Assembly (NCBI GenBank): GCA_018400295.1
Contig: JAGYMZ010000011.1
Location: 1 to 64,000 of the forward strand
Origin: Bacteroidales bacterium
Lineage (GTDB): Bacteria > Bacteroidota > Bacteroidia > Bacteroidales > B18-G4
Length of the DNA stretch: 64,000 nt
Reading direction: 5' to 3'
A program made the translations under genes and the position numbers. Below the pieces are notes generated by a model. That model had not been told where the DNA came from. It saw only the letters and a list, made by a program, of their open reading frames with translations, and searched no databases. This document shows, in pieces, positions 32,001-41,693 of the stretch. Numbering within the stretch: position 1 is the first letter of the stretch; each line of letters opens with the position of its first letter.

Positions 32001-32623
32001 ACCACATCAATTTCGCGGCTGAGTTTTCCCGAGAGCTGGAGGTTAAAATTGGAATTCACGACCATATCCTGATTGTTCCCGAAGGAGATCCCCCGGGAAA
32101 TGCTCCCGCTTTTGTTCAGGTTATCAAAATCAAGGATGCTGCCTTGATTTTTGTCTGTTTTGTAGACGAACGGATTCACGGGTTCTTCGGTTTTGACGGA
32201 GAGCCAGGATGCGTCCTTATTATGGAATTCCTTACTGAGGTCATAGGGTAATGTCCTGTATCTGATGATCAGCGGTCCGGAATACAATGAATCCCGGTAC
32301 TCCTTTTTAAGCATCAACAGCGAAGCGGCATGATCAATGGCATAATGGTTTGTGAGGTTTCTTTGGCTGCTGTCTGTTATGGAAACGGATCCGGGTACAA
32401 GGCTTAATGTGTCGGGATGCAAAGTGTCGGAAACGGCCTCCAGCTGTTTTTCACGAAAATTACCGAATTCCTGTCCTTTGGCGAACAAGGATGCCAGCAA
32501 CAATGCGATCATGATCCCGTGGAAGCGTGCCAATATTTCAGTTTTTAATAAGTAAAGGTATAATGTAAAAAAGTCCCATCTATTGTACCGGGTTGGTACT
32601 TGCTTACGGGAAGGATCTTTCAT
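29039..32623 (-). CDS. Large outer-membrane beta-barrel-like protein of unknown function; start probably near 32512
   Basis: Signal-like [14 protein letters not shown], beta-rich sequence, aromatic C-terminus [38 protein letters not shown]. Confidence 0.7.
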   Translation of the reverse strand: [1194 protein letters not shown]

Positions 32624-32716
32624 GATCCTGTATGTCTTGATCTTACAGTGTTGCGGATAATTTTACGGCTCCGGATAAAATTCCTGTATTTCTTCAGGGA
32701 ATGTTGAAAAATCCGA

Positions 32717-32724
32717 TACATTTG
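32717..32724 (+). promoter_or_regulatory. Bacteroidota-type -7 promoter element TACATTTG
   Basis: Matches TAnnTTTG, 33 bp before the yitT-like ATG. Confidence 0.5.
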
Positions 32725-32756
32725 CAGGCTTTTAAAAATCTAAAAAGGATAAAGAC

Positions 32757-33650
32757 ATGGCATTCATTCACCACGAGAAACTGTTTTCCGGAAAATGGTT
32801 CCTGTCCTATGCGCTTATTGTTCTGGGGGCTTTTATTATGGCATCGGGATTTGTACTGTTCATTACCCCTCACAAGATCGTACCCGGAGGGGTCTATGGG
32901 ATCGCGATCGTGTTGCATCATTTGTTCGGTTTTCCAGTCGGGTTAACGGCCTTGTGTTTCGATATACCACTGACGATCATTGGCATTCGGGTACTGGGAC
33001 CGAGATTTGGGATCAAGACGGTCATGGGGTTCGTATTTACCGCGTTCTGGGTGGATTTTTTAACCTACTTATACGGTGATGCACCGTTGATCCAGGAGGA
33101 TATTCTGCTTTCTGCGATCTTTGGCGGGGTGTTGATCGGATTGGGCCTTGGCCTCATTTTCAAATCAAAGGCCACTTCCGGTGGTTCCGATATCATCGCA
33201 ATGATCGTTTCAAAGTATTCGGGCATGCCCATAGGCCAGTTGCTGATCATGGTGGATTCGGTCATTGTTTTGTTTGGGCTGATCGCTTTCCAGGACTGGA
33301 CCGTGCCCCTGTATTCCCTCATCACCATTTATGTTACGGGAAGGGTTGTTGATCTGATATTGCAGGGGGTATCGTACGACAAAAGCGTATTGATCATTTC
33401 AAGGGATCCGGAGCCTATCCGCGAAAAGATCATCCATGACCTGAACCGGAGCGGAACCATTCTCCGGGGCAGCGGCATGTATTCCGGGGAAGACAAGCAG
33501 GTGATCCATACCGTGCTGAACCGCAGGGAGCTGGAGATACTTCAGGATTATATTCACCGGATTGATCCGGCTGCTTTCATTACCGTGACCAATGCGAATG
33601 AGATCCTTGGGAACGGGTTCAAATCTTTAAAGGAGAAAGTGTCGGAATGA
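32757..33650 (+). CDS. YitT family membrane protein with C-terminal DUF2179
   Basis: ITPHKIVPGGVYGIAIVLHH, SKATSGGSDIIAMIVSKY. Confidence 0.92.
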   Translation: MAFIHHEKLFSGKWFLSYALIVLGAFIMASGFVLFITPHKIVPGGVYGIAIVLHHLFGFPVGLTALCFDIPLTIIGIRVLGPRFGIKTVMGFVFTAFWVDFLTYLYGDAPLIQEDILLSAIFGGVLIGLGLGLIFKSKATSGGSDIIAMIVSKYSGMPIGQLLIMVDSVIVLFGLIAFQDWTVPLYSLITIYVTGRVVDLILQGVSYDKSVLIISRDPEPIREKIIHDLNRSGTILRGSGMYSGEDKQVIHTVLNRRELEILQDYIHRIDPAAFITVTNANEILGNGFKSLKEKVSE

Positions 33651-33656
33651 TCATGC

Positions 33657-34982
33657 TTATCTGAACAATTTGAGAATATCGTTGCCGTTGGCGAAAATGA
33701 GCAGCGCGAAAAGCAGGATCATGCCAATGATCTGCGCATATTCCATGAATTTTTCATTCGGTTTTCGTCCGGCGATCATCTCATAGCAAAGGAACATCAC
33801 ATGTCCGCCATCCAGTGCGGGAATGGGCAGGACGTTAAGAATGGCGAGCATTATTGACAAAAAGGCCGTCAGCGTCCAGAATTGCTGCCAGTTCCACTGC
33901 GAAGGGAAAATACTGCCAATGGTAATGAAGCCGCCCACGGATTCGTATGCCCTGACTTCCGGGGAGAAAATGAGGCGAAGTTGCTTCAGGTAACTTCCGA
34001 TGCCATTAAATGCTTTAACAATGCCGGCCGGGATCGCTTCAACAAGATTGTAATTCTTTTCCCGGAATTCAAAATAATTATCGAGTGATTTGGGGAATAC
34101 CCCGATCTTTCCCCCGGGCGGAACACTGACCGGAAAAACCAAAGTGTCGTTGTTCCGGATAACGGTAAGGGATATGGTATCGTTGGTAAATTGGGGTATC
34201 TTGTTGATGTATTCATGAAAATAATGCATGGGTTCACCGTTGAGAGCGATCACGCGGTCATCTTTTTTTATCCCTGCCTGCCTTGCTGTTGAATGTTCCG
34301 TAAAATCGCCCACTTCATAAGGGAATCTGACAGAAAGGAAGTGGGGGTTCGGATGTTTGATCATTTTGCTCAAAAACCCTTTCGGGATGTTAATAACAGT
34401 ATCGGTGTCCTTCCGGATAACCTGCAGGTTTTTTGCTTCATCCAAAATAATTTTTACCGGGATCTTGTTAAAGTCCTCCACGTATTCATTATTCACCCGT
34501 GTGATCTGGTCGCCTTCCCGCAGGCCCATTTCGTAAGCGAGCGTATCGACGCTAATGCCATATTTGTTTGCCTCGCTTGTAGGCAGGTATTGTTCCCCCC
34601 AGTTAAAAAGCATGGCAATGTATATGGCCATGGCCAGCAATACATTGACCGTCACACCGCCGAGCATGATGATCAGCCTTTGCCACGCGGGTTTGGAACG
34701 AAACTCATAGGGTTTCGGAGGCTTGCGCATTTGTTCCTTATCCATGGATTCATCGATCATTCCGGATATTTTTACGTATCCGCCCAGGGGAAGCCAGCCC
34801 ATCCCGTATTCAGTCCCTTTGTATTTAAACTTAAAGATGGAAAACCAGGGGTTAAAGAAGAGGTAGAATTTTTCTACGCGGGTTTTAAAGATCTTGGCTG
34901 CAATAAAATGGCCCATTTCGTGAAAAATAACCAATATTGACAGGCTGAGCAGTAGTTGTAATATTTTGATCAGTACGTCCAT
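33657..34982 (-). CDS. rseP: RIP metalloprotease RseP (site-2 protease, PDZ)
   Basis: LVIFHEMGHFIAAKIF, NVLPIPALDGGHVMF. Confidence 0.96.
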   Translation of the reverse strand: MDVLIKILQLLLSLSILVIFHEMGHFIAAKIFKTRVEKFYLFFNPWFSIFKFKYKGTEYGMGWLPLGGYVKISGMIDESMDKEQMRKPPKPYEFRSKPAWQRLIIMLGGVTVNVLLAMAIYIAMLFNWGEQYLPTSEANKYGISVDTLAYEMGLREGDQITRVNNEYVEDFNKIPVKIILDEAKNLQVIRKDTDTVINIPKGFLSKMIKHPNPHFLSVRFPYEVGDFTEHSTARQAGIKKDDRVIALNGEPMHYFHEYINKIPQFTNDTISLTVIRNNDTLVFPVSVPPGGKIGVFPKSLDNYFEFREKNYNLVEAIPAGIVKAFNGIGSYLKQLRLIFSPEVRAYESVGGFITIGSIFPSQWNWQQFWTLTAFLSIMLAILNVLPIPALDGGHVMFLCYEMIAGRKPNEKFMEYAQIIGMILLFALLIFANGNDILKLFR

Positions 34983-34988
34983 GTTCTA

Positions 34989-36146
34989 TTAAAGATAAGA
35001 CCAGGCCAGTTTTCGTGCTTCCTGGTTTGTCGATATATAATCATCCAGTGTGGGATGCGCTGTTTTATTGATCTTCTTTATGCATTTCTCAATGATCCCG
35101 GAGATCTCAAGGAACCCGATTTTCTTGTTGAGAAAAGCTTCGACGGCTATTTCGTTGGCCGCATTCATGGCACAGGGAATATTGCCCCCCTCATTCATGG
35201 CTTCATAAGCGAGTGCAAGATTACGAAAAATTTTTAAATCCGGAGGCTCAAATGTGAGTTCGGCATGTTCGGCAAAATGAAACTCCCTGCTTTCTGATTT
35301 CATGCGCAAAGGGAAAAAGAGGGCATATTGTATGGCGGTCTTCATGTCGGGTAATCCCAGCTGGGCTTTTAATGCCCCGTCTCCAAACTGGACCATGGAA
35401 TGGATAATGGATTGTGGGTGTATGATCACTTCTATCTGATCCGCCTGCAGATCAAACAGCCATTTTGCCTCGATCACCTCAAAGCCTTTGTTCATCATTG
35501 TTGCCGAATCGATGGTTATTTTTTTGCCCATGTTCCATTTCGGATGTTGCAGGGCCTGTTCTGGCGTCACGGTTTTCAGCGATCCCTGGGTGTAATTCCG
35601 GAACGGTCCGCCGGAGGCAGTTAGAATGACCTTTTTCACCGGATTTAATTCTTCCCCGATGAGGCATTGCAATATGGCTGAATGCTCAGAATCCACCGGA
35701 ATGATCCGGCTCTTATGTGTTCTCTGCATTTCCTTGATCAGGGCTCCGCCAACGACCAGCGACTCTTTATTGGCCAGTGCGACCGCTTTGCCGTTCTTTA
35801 TTGCTGAACAGGTGGGCAAAAACCCCGAAAAACCCACAAGGGCATTCAGGACAATGTCAATGGTATCCGATTCGAGGATCTGTTCCAGGGAATCTTTGCC
35901 GGCGAATACTTTTATGCCCCTGCTCCAAAGTGCTTTTTCTATTTTTGGATAATGCTCTTTTCCGGCGATGACCACACTGCCGGGCTTGTATTTTAGTGCC
36001 TGCTCAATGAGCAGGTCCGCATTTTTATTGGCTGTGAGCACTTCCACTACAAAATATTCCGGAAAAGCAGCGATGATCTCAAGGGTTTGCTTGCCAATGG
36101 AACCTGTCGAACCCAGTATTGCAATATGCTTTTTTTGTATTTCCAT
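34989..36146 (-). CDS. dxr: 1-deoxy-D-xylulose-5-phosphate reductoisomerase
   Basis: AILGSTGSIGKQTLEII, ALANKESLVVGG, VDSEHSAI. Confidence 0.98.
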   Translation of the reverse strand: MEIQKKHIAILGSTGSIGKQTLEIIAAFPEYFVVEVLTANKNADLLIEQALKYKPGSVVIAGKEHYPKIEKALWSRGIKVFAGKDSLEQILESDTIDIVLNALVGFSGFLPTCSAIKNGKAVALANKESLVVGGALIKEMQRTHKSRIIPVDSEHSAILQCLIGEELNPVKKVILTASGGPFRNYTQGSLKTVTPEQALQHPKWNMGKKITIDSATMMNKGFEVIEAKWLFDLQADQIEVIIHPQSIIHSMVQFGDGALKAQLGLPDMKTAIQYALFFPLRMKSESREFHFAEHAELTFEPPDLKIFRNLALAYEAMNEGGNIPCAMNAANEIAVEAFLNKKIGFLEISGIIEKCIKKINKTAHPTLDDYISTNQEARKLAWSYL

Positions 36147-37105
36147 TATTCGAAAGAGATATATTCTACGGGATTCACTGGGGTTCCATCGCTCCAGAGT
36201 TCAAAATGCAGGTGCGGTCCGGAGGAAAGTTCGCCTGAGCCGCCGATGATGGCCACAGGCTCCCCTGATTTCACGGTGTTTCCTTGTTTTTTAAGGAGCA
36301 CGGAGTTGTGCTTGTATAATGAAATGAAATTATTGTGGTGTTGAATGCCGATAACATAACCGGTTTCTGCCGTCCATTCTGATATAATTACGGTCCCGTC
36401 AAGGATGGCATTTACGGGTTCCCCCTTTTTTGCGACAATATCAATACCATAATGGCCTGATCCGAGATCGAAATGATTGGTAATGATCCCTTTCACCGGC
36501 GGGAAGAAAAGAATATCCCTTTCCGGACCGGTGAAACGGTACGACTCTTCATAATTTTGATAGAGCAGGGTAAAACGGTTTTGCCTGTCATATTCGGCGC
36601 GTAAAATGGAGTCCTCTCTGGATGGTCGAAGCGTTATCGTATCGTAGTTAACGTTTTCCGGGCCTTCAGTATGGATCTCTTCGTGAATTTCCTCTCCGGA
36701 AATGATCCTGCGTATATTCCGGATATAATGGTCTTTGAGTGCAAGGTGCTTTTCCAGGGAGTCTGCTTTCAGGCTCAGATGATATACTTTCGCCGGGATG
36801 GATGGATCCATATAGCCGGGAATATATTCCCTTAGCGGGGTGAATGCTATAATGAATATGGTAAGCACGATCATGAGGAGCGAGATGGTGGTGATGGTCA
36901 CGAACACATTTAATCTGGATAGCCTGAAGGAAAGCTTTTTTTCATAGGTTTCCTCATTCATGATCACAAGCCTGTACTTATCCCGGAGGCGGTAATACCA
37001 TTTTTTTTTGCCCGGATCTTTTTCTTTAGCCATGAACTCGCGTTGATATATGGTGCAAATATCGTAAAAAATCGGCCGGTAATAAAAAGATAATTGCTTG
37101 CCCAC
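36146..37105 (-). CDS. M23-family peptidase; start probably at 37033
   Basis: GHYGIDIVAKKGEPVNAILDGTV, SGPHLHFELW. Confidence 0.94.
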   Translation of the reverse strand: MGKQLSFYYRPIFYDICTIYQREFMAKEKDPGKKKWYYRLRDKYRLVIMNEETYEKKLSFRLSRLNVFVTITTISLLMIVLTIFIIAFTPLREYIPGYMDPSIPAKVYHLSLKADSLEKHLALKDHYIRNIRRIISGEEIHEEIHTEGPENVNYDTITLRPSREDSILRAEYDRQNRFTLLYQNYEESYRFTGPERDILFFPPVKGIITNHFDLGSGHYGIDIVAKKGEPVNAILDGTVIISEWTAETGYVIGIQHHNNFISLYKHNSVLLKKQGNTVKSGEPVAIIGGSGELSSGPHLHFELWSDGTPVNPVEYISFE

Positions 37106-37126
37106 ATGATCTGGTTTTAAAATACA

Positions 37127-37134
37127 TATCTTTG
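37127..37134 (+). promoter_or_regulatory. Bacteroidota-type -7 promoter element TATCTTTG
   Basis: Exact TAnnTTTG match upstream of the porW/sprE-like gene. Confidence 0.55.
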
Positions 37135-37202
37135 CCGGGCTAAGCAGACGGGATATAATAATTTCCGGTTTTCGAAGTTATACAAAACATAACAGGAATC
37201 AT

Positions 37203-39842
37203 TTGAGAACAACGAATTCATATAGGATACTGTTCTGTTTCATTTCGCTGGTGCCGGTATTTCTGCTTCTTTCATGTTCGACAGAAAAGAATACATTTAC
37301 CAGAAGGGTCTATCATAATCTGACGGCCCATTACAATGTTTACTGGAATGGCAGGGAGGCTTTGCTGGAGGCAGAATTGGAACTGGATAAGCAGGCTGAT
37401 GATAACTATACAAAGGTCCTTCCGGTGTTCAAAGATCACTCTGAGGCCGATGCACAGAGTGTGGCACCCCTGCTCGACCGTGCTATTGAAAAGGGAAGCA
37501 AGACCATTCTCAGGCATTCCATGGAATTTGGCGGTAAAGAGTATGTCAAATGGATTGATGATGCATATATGCTTATCGGCAAATCGTATTTCTATAAAAA
37601 GGAATTTTACAGTGCCCGCCGGTCCTTCCACTATGTAATGCGAAACTTTGACAACACGCCCGAAAAATATACGGCCATGTTATGGCTGGCCAGAACATAT
37701 ATGCAACTGGAGGAGTTTGAAAAAGCGGAGCCTGTCCTGAACCTCATACAAGTGGATGCCGCTGATGAAAAGGTCCCCAGGGAAGCCATCCAGAAGCTTC
37801 CCCTTGTATATTCCAATTATTATATTCTTCAGGAAAAGTATTCACCGGCGGTAGATCATATATACGATGGCTTGCAATACAATCCCCAAAAGGATATGAA
37901 GACCAGACTGAATTTTATCCTGGCACAAATATATCAGCAGGAGGGGGATTACGCGGAAGCATCCCGGTTATATACGCGGGTGATCAAACGAAATCCTCCC
38001 TACGAGATGGCTTTCCATGCAAAGATAAACCTGGCAATGTCGTTTGAAACCGGCCAGGGAGACAGTGAAGAGATCACACGCATTTTGCAGAAAATGCTGA
38101 AAGATGAAAAAAATAAGGATTATACGGATCAGATCTATTATGCCCTCGCTGAAGTTGCCTTAAGGCGGGGAAATGATTCTGCCGGCATCCGTTATTTGAA
38201 AAAGTCCGTATTGACCAGTGTATCCAATGATTACCAGAAAGCAAGATCATCCCTGCGACTGGCGGACCTGTATTTTGAACTTCCGGATTATGAGGGTGCC
38301 CAGGCATATTATGATACGGCTGTCCGGTTCCTGCCAAAGGATTATCCCAATTATGACCGGATCAATACCAAGGCTGAAAAATTGTCCGAACTTGTGGTTA
38401 ATCTCCAGATCATCCAGAAGGAGGATAGCTTGCAGGCTATTGCCCGGATGCCTGAAGAACAGAGGCTTGCATTTATTGACGGCTTGATCGAAGCGCATAA
38501 GGAAGAAGAAAGGTTGCGAAAGGAAAGAGAACAGGAACAGGCTGAAAACGAATTTCTTGTGGGTCCGGGCAATGTTGGCCAGGGATTTGGATCCAGCGTG
38601 GAAGGGAACTGGTATTTTTATAATGCATCGGCCGTTGGACAGGGATATACGGAATTTGTGCAACAATGGGGAAGGAGAAAGCTGGAGGACCTTTGGAGGC
38701 TGAAAGACAAGCAGGCTGTTAGTTTTGAACCTGATGAGCTGGCTGAAATACCCATGGATTCCGTAGCCGGTGACAGCATCCTGATGCTGGTTAATGATCC
38801 TTTGAAAAGAGAATATTATCTCTCGGATCTGCCACTTTCAGAAGAAGCCATAGAGGCTTCCGACAAGCGCATCATGGAGGCATATTATAACCTGGGACTG
38901 CTGTACAGGGAAGCGTTGGAAAATCCTGTAAAATCGATTGATACCTATGAAGAACTTATGTCCCGGTATCCGGAAAATGCATACAGGCTGCAGACCTCTT
39001 ACCAGCTCTACCGTATCTATACGCAGCGAAACAATCAGGAACGGGCGGATTATTATAAAACACTGATCATGCGGGAATATCCTGACAGTGAATATGCCAT
39101 GATCATCGATGACCCTGATTATTATAAGAAGGCAAGGTTGCGGACAAACAAGCTTGCCGAACTGTACCGGGAAACCTATAATGCCTACACGGACGGAAGA
39201 TATTTTTCTGTGATCGACAATGTGGACCTCGCCTGCCGGGATTTTGGGGATACGGCAAGCCTGATCCCGAAATTTGCTTATTTAAAGGCACTTTCGATTG
39301 GAAAAATTGATGTTGTTGATTCCCTGGTGGTATCCCTGCGAAAGATTGTGGAAAAATATCCGGACTCGGAGGTGGAACCCCTGGCCCAAAATATGCTGGA
39401 TCATATTCTAAAGGAGAATCCCCGGTTTGCAGGGGATGATGCCCAGGATAGTGATACAGTAATTACCTTCCCGTATACCTACGATCCGGAAGCAACACAC
39501 ATGTATATGCTGATCGTGAAAAAGCAGGCGGTAAAGTTAAATCCCATCAAAGTCAAGATCTCTGATTTCAACACCAAGTATTTCCGGTTGAAAGAATTAA
39601 AGGTTAACAGCGTATTGCTGGATAAAAATCAATATCTTATTACCGTGGGCAATTTTGAAGATGCCAAACGGGCTGTTAATTATTACCGGGCGATCCAGAA
39701 AAGCCGGTATGTGTTTTCTGATCTTTCCCCGGGCAATTATCAGCAGTTGATTATTTCGAGCGAAAATTATCCGCAGTTCTATAAAGACAAAGACCTTGAA
39801 TTGTATACGCTCTTTTTTAACCAGTATTATGAAACTGAATAG
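37203..39842 (+). CDS. porW: T9SS/gliding TPR lipoprotein SprE/PorW-like
   Basis: LLLSCSTEKNTFTRRVYHNLTAHYNVYWNGREAL, TPR repeats; TTG start. Confidence 0.88.
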   Translation: MRTTNSYRILFCFISLVPVFLLLSCSTEKNTFTRRVYHNLTAHYNVYWNGREALLEAELELDKQADDNYTKVLPVFKDHSEADAQSVAPLLDRAIEKGSKTILRHSMEFGGKEYVKWIDDAYMLIGKSYFYKKEFYSARRSFHYVMRNFDNTPEKYTAMLWLARTYMQLEEFEKAEPVLNLIQVDAADEKVPREAIQKLPLVYSNYYILQEKYSPAVDHIYDGLQYNPQKDMKTRLNFILAQIYQQEGDYAEASRLYTRVIKRNPPYEMAFHAKINLAMSFETGQGDSEEITRILQKMLKDEKNKDYTDQIYYALAEVALRRGNDSAGIRYLKKSVLTSVSNDYQKARSSLRLADLYFELPDYEGAQAYYDTAVRFLPKDYPNYDRINTKAEKLSELVVNLQIIQKEDSLQAIARMPEEQRLAFIDGLIEAHKEEERLRKEREQEQAENEFLVGPGNVGQGFGSSVEGNWYFYNASAVGQGYTEFVQQWGRRKLEDLWRLKDKQAVSFEPDELAEIPMDSVAGDSILMLVNDPLKREYYLSDLPLSEEAIEASDKRIMEAYYNLGLLYREALENPVKSIDTYEELMSRYPENAYRLQTSYQLYRIYTQRNNQERADYYKTLIMREYPDSEYAMIIDDPDYYKKARLRTNKLAELYRETYNAYTDGRYFSVIDNVDLACRDFGDTASLIPKFAYLKALSIGKIDVVDSLVVSLRKIVEKYPDSEVEPLAQNMLDHILKENPRFAGDDAQDSDTVITFPYTYDPEATHMYMLIVKKQAVKLNPIKVKISDFNTKYFRLKELKVNSVLLDKNQYLITVGNFEDAKRAVNYYRAIQKSRYVFSDLSPGNYQQLIISSENYPQFYKDKDLELYTLFFNQYYETE

Positions 39843-39873
39843 GCGGAAATGACGTATATTTGACATATATTAA

Positions 39874-40311
39874 ATGAAAAGAAAAAAATCCAGCGATATT
39901 ATGGCAAAGAACAATATTCAGGAATCCCAGTCGATCAATCAAATTGGTTCAGGGACTTCTTTCAAGGGTGAAATTGTATCCAATGGCGATTTCAGGATCG
40001 ATGGCGGGTTAAACGGATCCATTGAATCCAAAGGGAAAATTGTGATTGGGCAGTCGGGAAAGGTTGAAGGCGAGGTCTCTTGCCAGAATGCGGTTGTTTC
40101 CGGCCAGGTGAAGGCCACGATGCGTGTCAGTGAACTGCTTGAACTAAAGGCTTCTGCCAATCTGAGCGGGGAAGTGTACACAAACAAACTGGCGATTGAA
40201 CCCGGAGCCAGGTTTACAGGTTCGTGCAACATGACTGATCAAACCGGTGCAAAGGCCAAACCTGTAAGTCACCCCACAAATTATGAACGAGCAAAGGAAA
40301 AATCATCTTAA
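39874..40311 (+). CDS. Bactofilin (polymer-forming cytoskeletal protein)
   Basis: GTSFKGEIVSNGDFRIDGGLNGSIESKGKIVIGQSGKVEGEV. Confidence 0.94.
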   Translation: MKRKKSSDIMAKNNIQESQSINQIGSGTSFKGEIVSNGDFRIDGGLNGSIESKGKIVIGQSGKVEGEVSCQNAVVSGQVKATMRVSELLELKASANLSGEVYTNKLAIEPGARFTGSCNMTDQTGAKAKPVSHPTNYERAKEKSS

Positions 40312-40498
40312 GAATTATGGCAAGTATTCCAGCATTGCATTGCAGATGTTGGTAATAATACTTCTGGGGGTTTTCGGGGGGTATAAACTGGATGAATGGA
40401 TCAATACCGGTTTCCCTGTTTTTACATTGCTTCTGTCAATAATTTCCGTTGCACTGGCCATTTATGTTGCCATAAAGGACTTTATAAAATTCAAATGA
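40283..40498 (+). CDS. AtpZ/AtpI-family protein
   Basis: YSSIALQMLVIILLGVFGGYKLDEWINTGFPVFTLLLSIISVALAIY. Confidence 0.88.
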   Translation: MNEQRKNHLKNYGKYSSIALQMLVIILLGVFGGYKLDEWINTGFPVFTLLLSIISVALAIYVAIKDFIKFK

Positions 40499-40914
40499 TG
40501 CGATCCGAATTTCTTTCCTATGTGAAGCAGTCCCTGATATTCACTGTGTTTGTGGTTTTGCTTGCCCTTGGTATTTTTGCGCTGATACACGCTGAATATT
40601 ACACACCGGTTTTTCCCTTTATGGTCCTTTTCTTTTTGTCCGTCTCATTGACCGGACATTACTTTTTGTTCAAAGCACTTCATAAAAGACCTGCCAAATT
40701 TGTTCACCGCTTTATGCTGATCACGACCGGCAAGCTCTTCATTTTTTTGCTGGTCATGGTGAGCTATGCTTTGGTATTCCGGCAGGATGCTGCACGGTTT
40801 ATCATCACCTTTTTTATTCTTTACGTTTTGTATACGACCTTTGAAATATTTTCCATCCTGAGGCTTTCCCGCAAAACAGAGCGGGAAAAACAGAGAAAGC
40901 GTTCTGTGAAATAA
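40495..40914 (+). CDS. Four-TM membrane protein of the type found between AtpZ and atpB
   Basis: Starts in an ATGA overlap with the AtpZ stop; multi-TM. Confidence 0.65.
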   Translation: MMRSEFLSYVKQSLIFTVFVVLLALGIFALIHAEYYTPVFPFMVLFFLSVSLTGHYFLFKALHKRPAKFVHRFMLITTGKLFIFLLVMVSYALVFRQDAARFIITFFILYVLYTTFEIFSILRLSRKTEREKQRKRSVK

Positions 40915-40921
40915 AAAAGTA

Positions 40922-40929
40922 TACTTTTG
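40922..40929 (+). promoter_or_regulatory. Bacteroidota-type -7 promoter element TACTTTTG
   Basis: TAnnTTTG match upstream of folE. Confidence 0.5.
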
Positions 40930-41013
40930 CAGCCGGAATCACTTTTTTTTTGTAAAACGATTTTTTATTGACCAGGTTTACAGCTTTACGAACAGAAGTT
41001 AAACAATTTTGGT

Positions 41014-41634
41014 ATGTACAATAAGAATAACGGGAGTCTGGATTATGAAAAAATAGAGCGATTTGATCCTGAGAAGATCAAAAAACTCTCGGATAATTAC
41101 AGGGAGATCATCACATTGATTGGTGAGGACACGGAACGGGAAGGATTGAAGAAAACACCCGAGAGGGTTGCCAAATCCATGCAGTTTCTGACACACGGTT
41201 ACGATATTGATCCGGTTGAAATATTGAATTCAGCCAAGTTTAAGGAGGATTACCGCGAAATGGTGATCGTTAAGGATATTGAAATATTCTCGCTTTGTGA
41301 ACATCATATGATCCCTTTTATTGGCAAAGCCCATGTTGCATACATACCGGATGGATATATCACCGGTTTGAGTAAGATCGCCCGTGTGGTTGAAGCATAT
41401 TCCAGGAGGTTGCAGGTTCAGGAGCGGCTTACCACCCAAATCAAGGAAGCCATTCATAATACGCTTGAACCCTTGGGCGTTGCGGTGGTTATAGAGGCCA
41501 AACATTTGTGCATGGTGATGCGGGGAGTTCAGAAGCAGAATTCCGTGACGACCACATCGGATTTTACCGGTGCTTTTAAAAAAGAGGAAACCCGGGCCGA
41601 ATTCATCCACCTCATCGGATCCAACTTGCATTAG
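41014..41634 (+). CDS. folE: GTP cyclohydrolase I
   Basis: [36 protein letters not shown]. Confidence 0.98.
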   Translation: MYNKNNGSLDYEKIERFDPEKIKKLSDNYREIITLIGEDTEREGLKKTPERVAKSMQFLTHGYDIDPVEILNSAKFKEDYREMVIVKDIEIFSLCEHHMIPFIGKAHVAYIPDGYITGLSKIARVVEAYSRRLQVQERLTTQIKEAIHNTLEPLGVAVVIEAKHLCMVMRGVQKQNSVTTTSDFTGAFKKEETRAEFIHLIGSNLH

Positions 41635-41693
41635 AAAAAACAAAATCGTTGGTATCAACGTTAGCTATTGTACATCAAAAAAAATACCACAGA

